DNA of 32,865 bases from assembly GCA_903840415.1 (NCBI GenBank), contig CAIMFY010000008.1, positions 1 through 32,865 of the forward strand. The letters are read 5' to 3'. Source of the DNA: an uncultured Opitutia bacterium (GTDB lineage Bacteria; Verrucomicrobiota; Verrucomicrobiia; Opitutales; Opitutaceae). Position 1 is the stretch's first letter, and each line of letters starts with the position of its first letter. The position numbers and the translations under genes were made by a program. The notes below the pieces were generated by a model that saw only the letters and a list, made by a program, of their open reading frames with translations, was not told the origin of the DNA and made no database searches. Shown here piece after piece: positions 16,190-24,857 of the stretch.

Positions 16190-17668
16190 TTACGGTTGGG
16201 TGCGGACCGCGGCGAGCGAGAACAGCGCCACTTCCGAAATCGCAGGACAGGCGGACGCCGCTGTGATGCGCAGGCGCAACTTCGCCGTCACCACCGGAGC
16301 CGGCAGCCGGATCGTGCGCTGGCTACCGATCGATGTGCCGGTAGCGAATTCGCGCCAGCCGCCGTCCTGCCACGCATCGACCGCAAACGCGTCGACGCGC
16401 TGGCCGAGCGGCAGGTGCTCGCGGAGGCGAACGATGTCGAACGTTGCCGGTGCGCGGAATGCAAGCACGAGGTCGGGAGTGAGCACTTCATCGTCGGTGG
16501 CCCAGTAAGCGCTGGGCTTTGCGCCGAGGACATTGGCGGCGGCGAACGATGGATCGTCGCCGCGCGTGTTGCTCGCGGTGGCTTTCGCGCCGCTCGCGAG
16601 ATTCCGCGCAAAGATCTCGCGCCGCACCCGGCCCCATTCGCGCAGGATCGCGACATCGCCCGCGGGAATCTGCCCGCGGCGATCGGGCGGCAAGTTGAGG
16701 TTAAGCGTGGCACCGCGGCCGACCGACTCGAAGTAGATTTTGAGGAGTTCCTCCACCGACTTCACCTTGGTGTCTTCCTTTTCGTGATAAAACCAGCCGG
16801 GCCGAATCGAGACGTCGACCTCGGCAGGCATCCACACTGGGCCGCCGCGCGTGCCCGAATTCAGCCGTTTTGGGTCGGCTTTGCCCGGGAAATATCCCTC
16901 GGCATCAAGCGTCGCCCAACACGGATCGCCGGCGAAACCCTTCTCGTTGCCAACCCAGCGGACGTCGGGGCCGGCATCGCTGAACATCACGGCCTGGGGT
17001 TGCAGTTCGCGCACGATTTTCCAGGTCGTGGACCAGTCGTAGTAGGTGTTGTTGTCGATCTTTCGCTTTTCTCGCGCGCCGCCGTAGTAGCCATCGCCAC
17101 CATTCGCGCCGTCGAACCACACTTCGAAAATCGGGCCGTAGTTCGTGAGCAGTTCGCGGAGTTGGTTGCGGTAATAGGTGAGATACTCCGGGTGACCGTA
17201 GTCGATGCGGTTGCGATCCCACGGCGAAAGATAAACGCCAAACTCGAGTCCCTGGCGGTGGCAGGCATCGGCCATTTCGCGAACCACATCACCGTGGCCG
17301 TTTTTCCACGGCGAATTCTTCACTGAGTGCTCGGTGAACTTCGACGGCCACAGGCAGAATCCGTCATGATGCTTCGCCGTGAGAATCACACCGCGCAGTC
17401 CTGCTTCCTTGGCCGTGCGCACGATTTGATCGGCATCGAACTCGGTCGGGTTGAAAACGGCCTCCGGTTCGTCGCCGAGGCCCCATTCGCGATCCGTGAA
17501 CGTGTTGACGGTGAAATGGACGAACGCGAAAGCCTCGCGAGCCGGCACGAGCAACTGGCGCTCCGAGGGCAACGCGCCGAACGGCGCCGGCGATGGCGCG
17601 GACGCCGCCCAACCAACACTCGGCAACAAGCACAGCACGCGGAGCAGAATGGAGCGGACGTTCACCAC
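16190..17668 (-). CDS. Exported GH29 alpha-L-fucosidase with C-terminal carbohydrate-binding-like domain
   Basis: Hydrolyses terminal alpha-L-fucose from glycans. The catalytic GH29 barrel shows LTAKHHDGFCLWPSK, FGVYLSPWDRN and the nucleophile Asp (about residue 186) in FEVWFDGANGG. LNLNLPPDRRGQIP is the usual end of the catalytic domain. The last roughly 130 residues (from ARNLASGAKATASNT) resemble an F5/8 type C/CBM32 beta-sandwich. GTG at 17668 gives VVNVRSILLRVLCLLPSVGWA, a good signal peptide, and 492 residues. ATG at 17722 is possible but adds an acidic N-terminus and overlaps the upstream gene by 20 bases. It sits between two peptide-binding lipoprotein genes, which suggests that fucosylated glycopeptides are among the substrates of this locus. 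Confidence 0.88.
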   Translation of the reverse strand: MVNVRSILLRVLCLLPSVGWAASAPSPAPFGALPSERQLLVPAREAFAFVHFTVNTFTDREWGLGDEPEAVFNPTEFDADQIVRTAKEAGLRGVILTAKHHDGFCLWPSKFTEHSVKNSPWKNGHGDVVREMADACHRQGLEFGVYLSPWDRNRIDYGHPEYLTYYRNQLRELLTNYGPIFEVWFDGANGGDGYYGGAREKRKIDNNTYYDWSTTWKIVRELQPQAVMFSDAGPDVRWVGNEKGFAGDPCWATLDAEGYFPGKADPKRLNSGTRGGPVWMPAEVDVSIRPGWFYHEKEDTKVKSVEELLKIYFESVGRGATLNLNLPPDRRGQIPAGDVAILREWGRVRREIFARNLASGAKATASNTRGDDPSFAAANVLGAKPSAYWATDDEVLTPDLVLAFRAPATFDIVRLREHLPLGQRVDAFAVDAWQDGGWREFATGTSIGSQRTIRLPAPVVTAKLRLRITAASACPAISEVALFSLAAVRTQP

Positions 17669-17702
17669 TGAAGGGAGTAGTCGAAGCGCGGCCGGACCGT
17701 CG

Positions 17703-19316
17703 TCACGGCTCCAGCCAGACATACCGGAAATCGGTGTGGTCCATAGGGGTCGGCTGCCAGCCTTTCACCGCGGGTTGGAGCAGGTAAACGTGCGTGTTGA
17801 AAAAGATCGGAATTATCGGGGCGGCGTCGAGGACGAGCGACTCTTCCTGTGCGAGGAGCGCGGCGCGTGCGGCGGGATCAGCGGTGGCGTTGACGCGATC
17901 GGCGAGCGCATCGTAGGCGGGATCGGACCAACCGGTGTAATTGTTGCCGGAGTCGTGGCGCCACAGGTCGAGGAAAGTGGTCGCGTCGAGGTAATCGGCC
18001 GTCCAGTCGCCGAGGAGAATTTGAAAATCGCCGGCACGCCGGCTGGCCATGACAACTTTGTATTCCTGATTGACGAGCCGCGCATCGATGCCGAGGTCGC
18101 GGTGCCACATTTGCTGGATGGCTTCGGCGACGAGGCGGAGGATGTCGGAATTGTTGTAGAGAATTTCGACCGGTGGAAGACCCTTGCCACCGGCGTGACC
18201 GGAGTCGGCCAGCAGTTGCTGCGCGGTGGCCAGATCATACGCGGCGTGCGCGGGCGGCGTGTAGCCTTTCAGAATGGGCGGCACAAACGACGAAGCCGGC
18301 TGACGGCCACCGGGAAGGATTTTATCGGCAAGCGTCTGGCGATCGATGGAGAGCGCGAGGGCGCGGCGGATGCGGATATCGTCGAAGGGCGGACGGCGGA
18401 CATTGAGCCGGAAAAAAAATGTCTGCATGATCGGGTCGATGCGGAGTGCCGGAGACTTTTCGCGTTGGAGCGGGAGCACTTTCGAGAGGGGCAGCGCCCA
18501 CGTCACGTGCAGCTGGCCGGCGCGATAGGCGCGTTCCTCGGCGTCGATGTTGTCGATCGGATAGAAGCGGATGGCGTTGAGGCGCACATGGGCGCGGTCC
18601 CAATAGGTGGGCGATTTCTCGACGAGGATGCTCTGGTGTGCGCTCCATTCCTTCAGAACGAACGGGCCGCTCGATACGAGATGGCCGGGCTGCGTCCACG
18701 GTGTGCCGCGTTGGTAGGGATCGCCGAGGGCGGCGATGCTGCGGACGTTGACGGGGCGCCACGGAGAGTTGAGCAGGATTTGGAGAAAATACGGTGCCGG
18801 GTGCGTGAGGGTGACGACGAGAGTGCGGGCGTCGGTCGCGACGACGCCCACGGTGGAAAAATCCTTGGTCTGGCCCTTGTGAAACGCCTCTGCGCCGCGC
18901 AGCAGATAGAACCAATCGGCGTAGGGTGCGGCAAGCGACGGCGTGAGAATGCGGTGCCACGAGTCGGCGCAGTCTTGCGCGGTGACGGTCTCGCCATTGC
19001 TCCACTTCGCGTCGGCGCGGACGTGAAACGTGTAGGTGAGACCATCCGCGGAAATTTCCCAGCGTTCGGCCAGCGCGGGTTTCGGCGCCAGCGTTCCCGG
19101 CTCGAACGTGACCAGCGGTTCGAACAGCGCGCTCATGACTTTCGCATCGGCGAGCGCGACGACAGTGTGCGGATCAAGGTCGCTCGGTTCGGAGCCGATG
19201 CTAAAATGGAGCACGCCGTCGCGAGTACCACGTGCGACGATCGATTCGCGTTTCGCGCAGCCGGCGCCGAGAAGCAGTATGAGCGCCAAGGACAGGCGAC
19301 TGACGGCGAATCGCAT
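17703..19316 (-). CDS. Peptide-binding lipoprotein 3 (OppA-type, SBP family 5)
   Basis: A 537-residue family-5 solute-binding lipoprotein. The signal peptide ends in the lipobox LGAGC with Cys20. LHFSIGSEPSDLDPH, WEISADGLTYTFHVR, AKWSNGETVTAQDC, RIRRALALSIDRQTLA and IQQMWHRDLGIDARLVNQEY are the diagnostic motifs. TADYLDATTFLDLW and GNNYTGWSDPAYD match lipoprotein 1 in the ligand-closing region. ATG at 19316 was used; a TTG at 19325 would overlap ispF. It is the first gene of the uptake series, 5 bases after ispF, so transcription may continue from the isoprenoid genes. Paralogous to lipoproteins 1 and 2, probably by duplication. Confidence 0.92.
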   Translation of the reverse strand: MRFAVSRLSLALILLLGAGCAKRESIVARGTRDGVLHFSIGSEPSDLDPHTVVALADAKVMSALFEPLVTFEPGTLAPKPALAERWEISADGLTYTFHVRADAKWSNGETVTAQDCADSWHRILTPSLAAPYADWFYLLRGAEAFHKGQTKDFSTVGVVATDARTLVVTLTHPAPYFLQILLNSPWRPVNVRSIAALGDPYQRGTPWTQPGHLVSSGPFVLKEWSAHQSILVEKSPTYWDRAHVRLNAIRFYPIDNIDAEERAYRAGQLHVTWALPLSKVLPLQREKSPALRIDPIMQTFFFRLNVRRPPFDDIRIRRALALSIDRQTLADKILPGGRQPASSFVPPILKGYTPPAHAAYDLATAQQLLADSGHAGGKGLPPVEILYNNSDILRLVAEAIQQMWHRDLGIDARLVNQEYKVVMASRRAGDFQILLGDWTADYLDATTFLDLWRHDSGNNYTGWSDPAYDALADRVNATADPAARAALLAQEESLVLDAAPIIPIFFNTHVYLLQPAVKGWQPTPMDHTDFRYVWLEP

Positions 19317-19321
19317 GGTGA

Positions 19322-19804
19322 TCAAATTCGCTCGATCAGCACGACGGCGTGCGCGGCGATCGCGAGGCCGCGGCCGATTTCATCAAGACCTTCGTTCGTC
19401 GTCGCCTTCAACCCGATGGCATCGGCGCTGAGCTCGGTGGAGTTGGCGAGGACCGCTTTGATTTCGCCGAGGCGCGGGTAAATTTTCGGTTTCTCGGCGA
19501 TCAGCGTGGCGTCGATATTGGCGGGCGCATAACCGCGCGAGTGTAGTTCGGCGACGACGCGGCGGAGGAGGATCTGCGAGTCGATGTCCTTGTAGGTCGG
19601 ATCGGTGTTGGGAAAAAAAATGCCAATGTCCGGCAGACCGGCGGCGCCAAGTAGGGCGTCGCAAATGGCGTGGGTGAGGCAGTCGGCGTCGGAGTGACCG
19701 TCGAGACCGAAGTCGGTGTCGAACGTCACTCCGCCGAGGACGAGACGGCGGCCCGCGACGATGCGGTGGATGTCGTAACCATGGCCGATGCGGAAGGAAG
19801 ACAT
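19322..19804 (-). CDS. ispF: 2-C-methyl-D-erythritol 2,4-cyclodiphosphate synthase
   Basis: Fifth step of the MEP isoprenoid pathway, cyclising CDP-ME 2-phosphate with loss of CMP. The 160 residues match the usual length. The metal ligands are in GHGYDIHR near the N-terminus and in the signature DGHSDADCLTHAICDALLG. FPNTDPTYKDIDSQ and KATTNEGLDEIGRG complete the family pattern. It works as a cytoplasmic trimer. It follows ispD by 12 bases, the common ispD-ispF arrangement, and is separated from the peptide-binding lipoprotein gene by only 5 bases. Confidence 0.98.
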   Translation of the reverse strand: MSSFRIGHGYDIHRIVAGRRLVLGGVTFDTDFGLDGHSDADCLTHAICDALLGAAGLPDIGIFFPNTDPTYKDIDSQILLRRVVAELHSRGYAPANIDATLIAEKPKIYPRLGEIKAVLANSTELSADAIGLKATTNEGLDEIGRGLAIAAHAVVLIERI

Positions 19805-19816
19805 GGGACGGTGTGG

Positions 19817-20509
19817 CTAGGTGGTTGATTCAGCGGCGGTCGTGCGGAGGAGAAACTCAACGTAGGCGAGATCGGTGGGCGTCGTGAGCTTCGGGTTGGG
19901 ATGGGTGTTCTCGAGGAGCGCGACGGGATGGCCGAGGGCCTCGACCGCCTGCGCATCGTCGGTGATGCGAAGTTTTTTCCGTGCGACCATTGCATAGGCG
20001 CGATCGATGAGGCGGCGGGAAAAAACCTGCGGTGTTTCCATCGCCCAAAGACGGGCGCGCTCAAGCGTGCGGAGGCGGGCGTCGTCGCGGTGCTGCTTGA
20101 TGGTATCGGTCGCGCGATGGGCGAGCACGACGGCGTGTTCGCGGCGGACGATTTTGTGCAGCGCCACGAGTTGCTCGGCATGAATGAGCGGACGGGCGCA
20201 GTCGTGGATGAACACCAGCGCGATGTCTGCCGGCAGCGCGGCGAGGGCGTTGGCGACGGAGTCCTGCCGCTCGCGACCGCCGCGCACGAGGACGGACGGC
20301 GTCGGCGCGTAGGCAGAGAGCGCCATCATCTGGCGCTGATCGCGGTAAACGACGACATAGAGATCGGCGACGCAGCTCTGCATGAACGCCGCCGCGGAGT
20401 AGGCGAAGACGGGCCGGCCAGCGAGCGGTGCGAGGACTTTGTCGTCGACTGCGCCGCGCATGCGGGCGCCACTGCCGGCGGCGAGGAGGATGGCGGCGGT
20501 GCGGCTCAT
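19817..20509 (-). CDS. ispD: 2-C-methyl-D-erythritol 4-phosphate cytidylyltransferase
   Basis: Third step of the MEP pathway, forming CDP-ME from MEP and CTP. The 230 residues start with the nucleotidyltransferase loop AAILLAAGSGARM. RGGRERQDSVANAL, FIHDCARPL, METPQVF, ITDDAQAVE and NPKLTTPTDLAYVE are all diagnostic IspD segments. ATG at 20509 starts directly at this motif. A 48-base spacer separates it from pyrF upstream, and ispF follows after 12 bases, so pyrF-ispD-ispF is likely one transcription unit. Confidence 0.98.
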   Translation of the reverse strand: MSRTAAILLAAGSGARMRGAVDDKVLAPLAGRPVFAYSAAAFMQSCVADLYVVVYRDQRQMMALSAYAPTPSVLVRGGRERQDSVANALAALPADIALVFIHDCARPLIHAEQLVALHKIVRREHAVVLAHRATDTIKQHRDDARLRTLERARLWAMETPQVFSRRLIDRAYAMVARKKLRITDDAQAVEALGHPVALLENTHPNPKLTTPTDLAYVEFLLRTTAAESTT

Positions 20510-20557
20510 TTGAAGAGTGAAAGGTGAAAAACGAAGGGTGAACGATCCGGGCCGAGG

Positions 20558-21253
20558 TCAGACTGTGGAAAGCTCCGCGAGAATCGCGCGCGCGGCGGCG
20601 ACCGGATCGGGTGCCTTGAAGATTGGGCGCCCGATCACGAGGTAGGTCGCGCCGGAGCGGGCGGCGTCGGCGGGCGTCATGATGCGCGTTTGGTCGCCGG
20701 CGTCGGCGCCGCGGGGGCGGATGCCGGGTGTGACGAGTGCGACGTCGCGCGGGAGCGCGGCGCGCAGCGTGACGATTTCGAGCGGCGAACACACCAGACC
20801 GCGCAAGCCGGAATCGATGGCGAGCCGCCCGAGCCGGACGACTTGATGCTCGGGGGAATCGGCGACGCCCGTTTCGGCGAGGCCGGCGGCACTCATCGAG
20901 GTGAGCACGGTGACGCCGAGCAGTAGGAGATTCGGCGCATGGTCGCGCTGTGCTTTCACGGCCCACTGCATCATCTCTCGCCCACCGCCGGTGTGCAGGG
21001 TGAGCATCTTGATCGGGAGTTTCGCGACGGACTCGACTGCCTTGGCGACGGTGTTGGGAATATCGTGCAGCTTGAGATCGAGGAAGACATCGAAGCCGAG
21101 TCCGGCGATTTCGCGCACGCAGTCGGGGCCGCAGGAAGTGAACATCTCGAGGCCGATTTTCACGGTGCGCACGGTGCCACGCAGTTGTTGCAACGCAGGC
21201 GCGACGTCGCGCGGAGACTGGGCGTCGAGGACAAGAATCAGGTCGCAGGCCAT
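20558..21253 (-). CDS. pyrF: Orotidine 5'-phosphate decarboxylase
   Basis: Last step of UMP biosynthesis. The 231 residues carry the catalytic Asp-Lys-Asp-Asp array: Asp10 in ILVLDA, Lys32 in VKIGLEMF, then Asp59, Lys61 and Asp64 in DVFLDLKLHDIPNTV. VTPGIRPRGADAGDQ and YLVIGRPIF form the phosphate-binding loops near the C-terminus. MACDLILVLDA at 21253 is the conventional start; an upstream start at 21295 would run into ispE on the other strand. It diverges from ispE across 41 bases, a region with no promoter motif I could recognise. Confidence 0.97.
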   Translation of the reverse strand: MACDLILVLDAQSPRDVAPALQQLRGTVRTVKIGLEMFTSCGPDCVREIAGLGFDVFLDLKLHDIPNTVAKAVESVAKLPIKMLTLHTGGGREMMQWAVKAQRDHAPNLLLLGVTVLTSMSAAGLAETGVADSPEHQVVRLGRLAIDSGLRGLVCSPLEIVTLRAALPRDVALVTPGIRPRGADAGDQTRIMTPADAARSGATYLVIGRPIFKAPDPVAAARAILAELSTV

Positions 21254-21294
21254 GCTGATGGAAAAAGACTGACGGGCAGGGCGGGGCACCGCCA

Positions 21295-22188
21295 ATGTTT
21301 TCTTCGTTCGTGAAACCTGTCGTCTTCGCCGCTCCCGCCAAGCTGAACCTGTTTCTGGCCGTCACCGGCCGGCGGGCGGACGGCTTTCATGATTTAGTTT
21401 CGGTCGTGGCGCCCGTGGAGTTTGGCGACACGCTGCGGGTGGAGCCTGCGGACACTTTCAGTCTGACCTGCGACGATCCGTCGGTGCCGCTGGATGAGAC
21501 GAATCTGGTACTGAAGGCGGCGCGGGCGTTCGCCATGGCGGCGAACTGGCGTGGTGGCGCGCGATTCGTTTTGGAAAAACGCATCCCGATGGGCGCGGGT
21601 CTCGGCGGCGGCAGCAGTGATGCAGTCGCGGCGCTGCGGGCATTGAACGAGTTGGCGGGACATCCGCTTGTGGCTCCGGCGCTCGCGGAAATCGCGGCGG
21701 GTCTCGGTTCGGACTGCCCGCTTTTCCTGCACGGTGGCCCAGTCGTCATGCGCGGTCGCGGCGAACACGTCGAACCGCTCCCGGCGACCGCGGCGCCGCG
21801 GTTGAGCGGCCGGCGAGTGTTGATTTTCAAGCCCGGCTTCGCGATCGCGACGCCGTGGGCTTATCAGGCGATGGCCGCGCAACCGTCGACTTATCTGCCT
21901 GCTGGCGAGGCGGAGAATCGCCTGGCTGCGTGGGTGGGAGCAAGCGCGGCGCCGGCCGAAAATATCCTGTTCAACAATATGGAGCAGGTGGCGTTCGCGA
22001 AGTTTGTTGCGCTGCCGACGCTGCTTGAGCAACTGCGCTCGGAATTCGCGCTGGCGCCGCGGATGAGTGGGAGCGGCAGCGCTTGTTTCGCATTGTTACC
22101 TGACGTTTCACCCACCGCATCGATCGTTCGGGCGGTGCGCGCGGCGTGGGGCGAGTCGGCGTGGGTCGCCGAGACCCGGCTCGCGTGA
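21295..22188 (+). CDS. ispE: 4-diphosphocytidyl-2-C-methyl-D-erythritol kinase
   Basis: Fourth step of the MEP pathway, phosphorylating CDP-ME with ATP. A GHMP-family kinase of 297 residues. AAPAKLNLFLAVTGRRADGF (12-31) is the family N-terminal motif with the catalytic lysine, and PMGAGLGGGSSDAVAAL (98-114) is the ATP-binding glycine loop. GSDCPLFLHGG holds the catalytic Asp, and MSGSGSACFAL is motif 3. ATG at 21295 gives a ten-residue lead before the motif. Its presence beside ispD and ispF, though on the opposite strand, brings three consecutive MEP steps together. Confidence 0.97.
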   Translation: MFSSFVKPVVFAAPAKLNLFLAVTGRRADGFHDLVSVVAPVEFGDTLRVEPADTFSLTCDDPSVPLDETNLVLKAARAFAMAANWRGGARFVLEKRIPMGAGLGGGSSDAVAALRALNELAGHPLVAPALAEIAAGLGSDCPLFLHGGPVVMRGRGEHVEPLPATAAPRLSGRRVLIFKPGFAIATPWAYQAMAAQPSTYLPAGEAENRLAAWVGASAAPAENILFNNMEQVAFAKFVALPTLLEQLRSEFALAPRMSGSGSACFALLPDVSPTASIVRAVRAAWGESAWVAETRLA

Positions 22189-22225
22189 GCCGCTGCGAAA
22201 CGCCTGATTTCCACGTAAATCCGCA

Positions 22226-22256
22226 TTGACCCGCCGCGGACGCGGCGCGTTATCCT
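22226..22256 (+). promoter_or_regulatory. Possible ptsI promoter with internal hairpin
   Basis: TTGACC at 22226-22231 and TATCCT at 22251-22256 resemble -35 and -10 boxes, with a 19-base spacer that is longer than ideal. The spacer contains a 6-bp inverted repeat, CGCCGC-GGAC-GCGGCG (22232-22247), which could be an operator or lengthen the spacer locally. Initiation near 22263 would give a 40-base leader to the ATG at 22303. It is a weak candidate judged by eye only. Confidence 0.3.
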
Positions 22257-22302
22257 CATGCGCCGACCGCGCCACTCCGTGCGATCGGAATTCTCCTCGG
22301 TC

Positions 22303-24066
22303 ATGGATCCACGCGCCAAAACAGAAATCATCGTGCAAGGCATCTCGGCCTCGCCGGGGATCGCGTATGGCCAGATTTTTGTCTACATCCAGAGCGACGT
22401 CGAGGTGCCGAGCTACCTCGTCGACGGCGAGAAACGCATCGACGAGGTGGCGCGCTTCGACCGCGCGCTCGTCGCGACGCGCCAGCAGATCACCAAGATC
22501 AAAAACGAGGTCGAAAAAAACATCGGCCCCGAGGAGGCGCTGATCTTCGATGCGCACCTGATGGTGCTCGAGGATCAGGCGCTCATCGGCGAAACGATCC
22601 GTGAATTTGAGTCGTCGGGGCGCAATATCGAGACGTGTTTCAACCAGGCGTCGGGGCGCTACATCAAGGCGTTTTCCGAAATCGACGATGCCTACCTGCG
22701 CGAACGCGCCGGCGATATCCGCGATGTCGCGCAGCGCGTGTTGCAAAACCTCCTCGGTCAGGCGGAAAACGCACTGAGTCGCCTCGCCGAAAAACGCATC
22801 GTCGTCGCCAACGATTTGTCGCCGTCGGACTCGGCCAGCGTCGACCGCAGCGCCGCGCTCGCACTCGTGACCGACTCCGGCAGCAAGACGAGCCACGCCG
22901 TCATCGTCGCACGCTCGATGAAGGTGCCAGCGGTCGTCGGCGTGCGCAACCTGACCAAGCGCGTGAAGAACGGCGACTGGGCGCTCGTCGATGGATATGA
23001 CGGCATCGTCATCCTGAATCCGTCGGAGAGCACGCTGTTCCGCTACGGGAAAATTCAGGAGCAGAAAAAATCGTTCGAGACGCGGCTACTCGAGGCCAAC
23101 CGCCAGCCCGCGGTCACGCTCGACGGCGTGGCGGTGCAGCTGATGGCGAACATCGAGAAAGTCGAGGAAGTCGCCCAGGTGAAAAATTATTTTGCCGAGG
23201 GTGTGGGCCTCTACCGCACGGAATATCTCTTCCTGAATGCCTCGCGCATTCCGACCGAGCAGGAACAATTCCTCGCCTACAAGGCCGTGGTCGAGCAGCT
23301 CGCGCCCCAGCCTGTGATCATCCGCACGCTCGACCTCGGTGGCGACAAGCCGATGGCGGGCAACGCGGATCTTTTTCCGAAGGAGAACAACCCGTTCATG
23401 GGTTTCCGCGCGATCCGGTTCTGCCTCGAACACCAGGATATTTTTAAGGACCAGCTCCGCGCGATCCTGATGGCGAGCGCGCATGGCAAGGTGCGCATCA
23501 TGTATCCCATGATCAGCGGCAGCGAGGAACTGGTGCGCGCCAACGCGGTGCTTGCCGAGTGCAAGGCCGAGCTGAAACAGCGCGGCGTGGCATTCGACGA
23601 AGCGATCCCGGTCGGCGCGATGATCGAGATTCCCAGCGCGGCAATGACGGCCGACCTGTTGGCGAAGGACTGCGCCTTCTTCAGCGTCGGCACTAATGAT
23701 CTCATCCAATACCTGCTTGCGATCGATCGCGTGAACGATCGGATCGCGCACCTCTACGAGCCGACGCATCCGGCGGTGATTCGGACGCTGAAGCACATTG
23801 TCGACGAGGCGCACCGGGAGCAGGTGCCGGTGGGCGTGTGTGGCGAGATGGCCGGCGATCCGGTGTTTGCGCCGCTGCTGCTCGGGCTGGGCATCGACTC
23901 CCTGAGCATGGCGCCGGCGTGGGTGCCGTCGGTGAAATACGTGGTGCGCGCGATGAAGATGGCCGATGCGCGGGCGCTGGCGGCTGAGGCGCTCACGATG
24001 AGTTCGCCGAAGGAAATCTATGCGCGGTGCGATGCGTTTTACCGGGCGCGGGTGAAGGTGGATTGA
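22303..24066 (+). CDS. ptsI: Phosphoenolpyruvate-protein phosphotransferase (PTS enzyme I)
   Basis: Transfers phosphate from PEP to HPr, feeding sugar PTS transport and PTS-based regulation. The 587 residues match the family. The phosphorylated His198 lies in GSKTSHAVIVARSMKVPA. The PEP-binding barrel shows GVGLYRTEYLF, IIRTLDLGGDKP, NPFMGFRAIRF, YPMISG and FFSVGTNDLIQYLLAIDR. Cys513 in GVCGEMAGDP is the conserved catalytic cysteine, so the enzyme should be active. ATG at 22303 begins the conserved segment; ATG at 22258 adds 15 residues and overlaps the candidate promoter. It follows ispE by 114 bases. No HPr gene or EII component lies in the window. Confidence 0.95.
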   Translation: MDPRAKTEIIVQGISASPGIAYGQIFVYIQSDVEVPSYLVDGEKRIDEVARFDRALVATRQQITKIKNEVEKNIGPEEALIFDAHLMVLEDQALIGETIREFESSGRNIETCFNQASGRYIKAFSEIDDAYLRERAGDIRDVAQRVLQNLLGQAENALSRLAEKRIVVANDLSPSDSASVDRSAALALVTDSGSKTSHAVIVARSMKVPAVVGVRNLTKRVKNGDWALVDGYDGIVILNPSESTLFRYGKIQEQKKSFETRLLEANRQPAVTLDGVAVQLMANIEKVEEVAQVKNYFAEGVGLYRTEYLFLNASRIPTEQEQFLAYKAVVEQLAPQPVIIRTLDLGGDKPMAGNADLFPKENNPFMGFRAIRFCLEHQDIFKDQLRAILMASAHGKVRIMYPMISGSEELVRANAVLAECKAELKQRGVAFDEAIPVGAMIEIPSAAMTADLLAKDCAFFSVGTNDLIQYLLAIDRVNDRIAHLYEPTHPAVIRTLKHIVDEAHREQVPVGVCGEMAGDPVFAPLLLGLGIDSLSMAPAWVPSVKYVVRAMKMADARALAAEALTMSSPKEIYARCDAFYRARVKVD

Positions 24067-24156
24067 GGCGGCGTGGCGAAATGATGCGACGCGTTTTTGC
24101 GACACGTCTCGGGTTGCGAAATGGTCGCGGCTGAGTATGCAGGGCAGGCACAAACG

Positions 24157-24810
24157 ATGAATCAAGTCCGACGCATCTTCCGTTTGCTGGCGTGGTGGAT
24201 CGGGGCCGGCGCCGTCCTGCTACTGGGCGGCTGCAAGGATCTGTTCGTCCCGAAGCAAAAAGTCCTCGTCGATTCGATCGCGGCGCCGGGGATCGCGAAG
24301 TTGTCGGGGCAGTCGTATCGGCTGGTAGCGCGCAAGTCCGTCGTAAACAGCCAGGCGGCGCAACTCCCGGTGATCGCTGCGTGCATCAACTCCGCCTTCA
24401 TCCAAGCGGGAATGTTTGAGGCGCCGCCGAATGTGCCGTCGGACATCTTTATCGAAGTCGCCTACGGGATGGACACGGCGGGGCGCATGGATCCGTCGAC
24501 GCGGGAGAGTTTTCTCAAGTTGTCGGCGCGGGCGAATCACCACCGCACGATCGACTCCACGCAGGAGGAGGAACTGTGGGATGTGCGCGTGGCTATCGCT
24601 GGCGTGGCGGGTAGGTTAGAGAGCGCGATGCCGTTGCTGTCGCAGGTGGCGTCCCTTTACGCGGCCACGGACACGCGGGTGGAGATGACCGTCGAGGTGT
24701 TGCAAAACTCACCAGCGGTCGCCGCCGTGCGTGCGGGTGCGATCAAGATTCTCGATGAGAAGAACGCCCGGGGCGCGCCCACGGCGCAGCCCGTCGGCGA
24801 GTCGAAATAG
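24157..24810 (+). CDS. Unrecognised lipoprotein
   Basis: A 217-residue protein with a signal peptide whose lipobox LLGGC places the lipidated residue at Cys26. I do not recognise the mature domain with confidence. The stretch after residue 40 has SYRLVARK, a run ACINSAFIQAGMFEAPPN and SDIFIEVAYGMD. That layout (a helix, then a strand of alternating residues) is loosely reminiscent of DUF4136-type lipoproteins. ATG at 24157 was chosen over a TTG at 24097 because it begins just before the signal peptide. It lies 90 bases after ptsI and converges with the next gene across 47 bases. No function is proposed beyond an envelope location. Confidence 0.75.
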   Translation: MNQVRRIFRLLAWWIGAGAVLLLGGCKDLFVPKQKVLVDSIAAPGIAKLSGQSYRLVARKSVVNSQAAQLPVIAACINSAFIQAGMFEAPPNVPSDIFIEVAYGMDTAGRMDPSTRESFLKLSARANHHRTIDSTQEEELWDVRVAIAGVAGRLESAMPLLSQVASLYAATDTRVEMTVEVLQNSPAVAAVRAGAIKILDEKNARGAPTAQPVGESK

Positions 24811-24857
24811 CGCGCGCCGCGCCGCCACCTTCGCTTCCAGAACTCAGCGGCTTCCGC

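Noticed and set aside
17451-19481. A 676-codon open frame on the plus strand
   Set aside because: Antisense to oppA-type gene 3 and parts of the fucosidase and ispF; composition is rich in Arg, Gly, Glu and Val without any motif. The opposite strand has clear SBP family-5 motifs.
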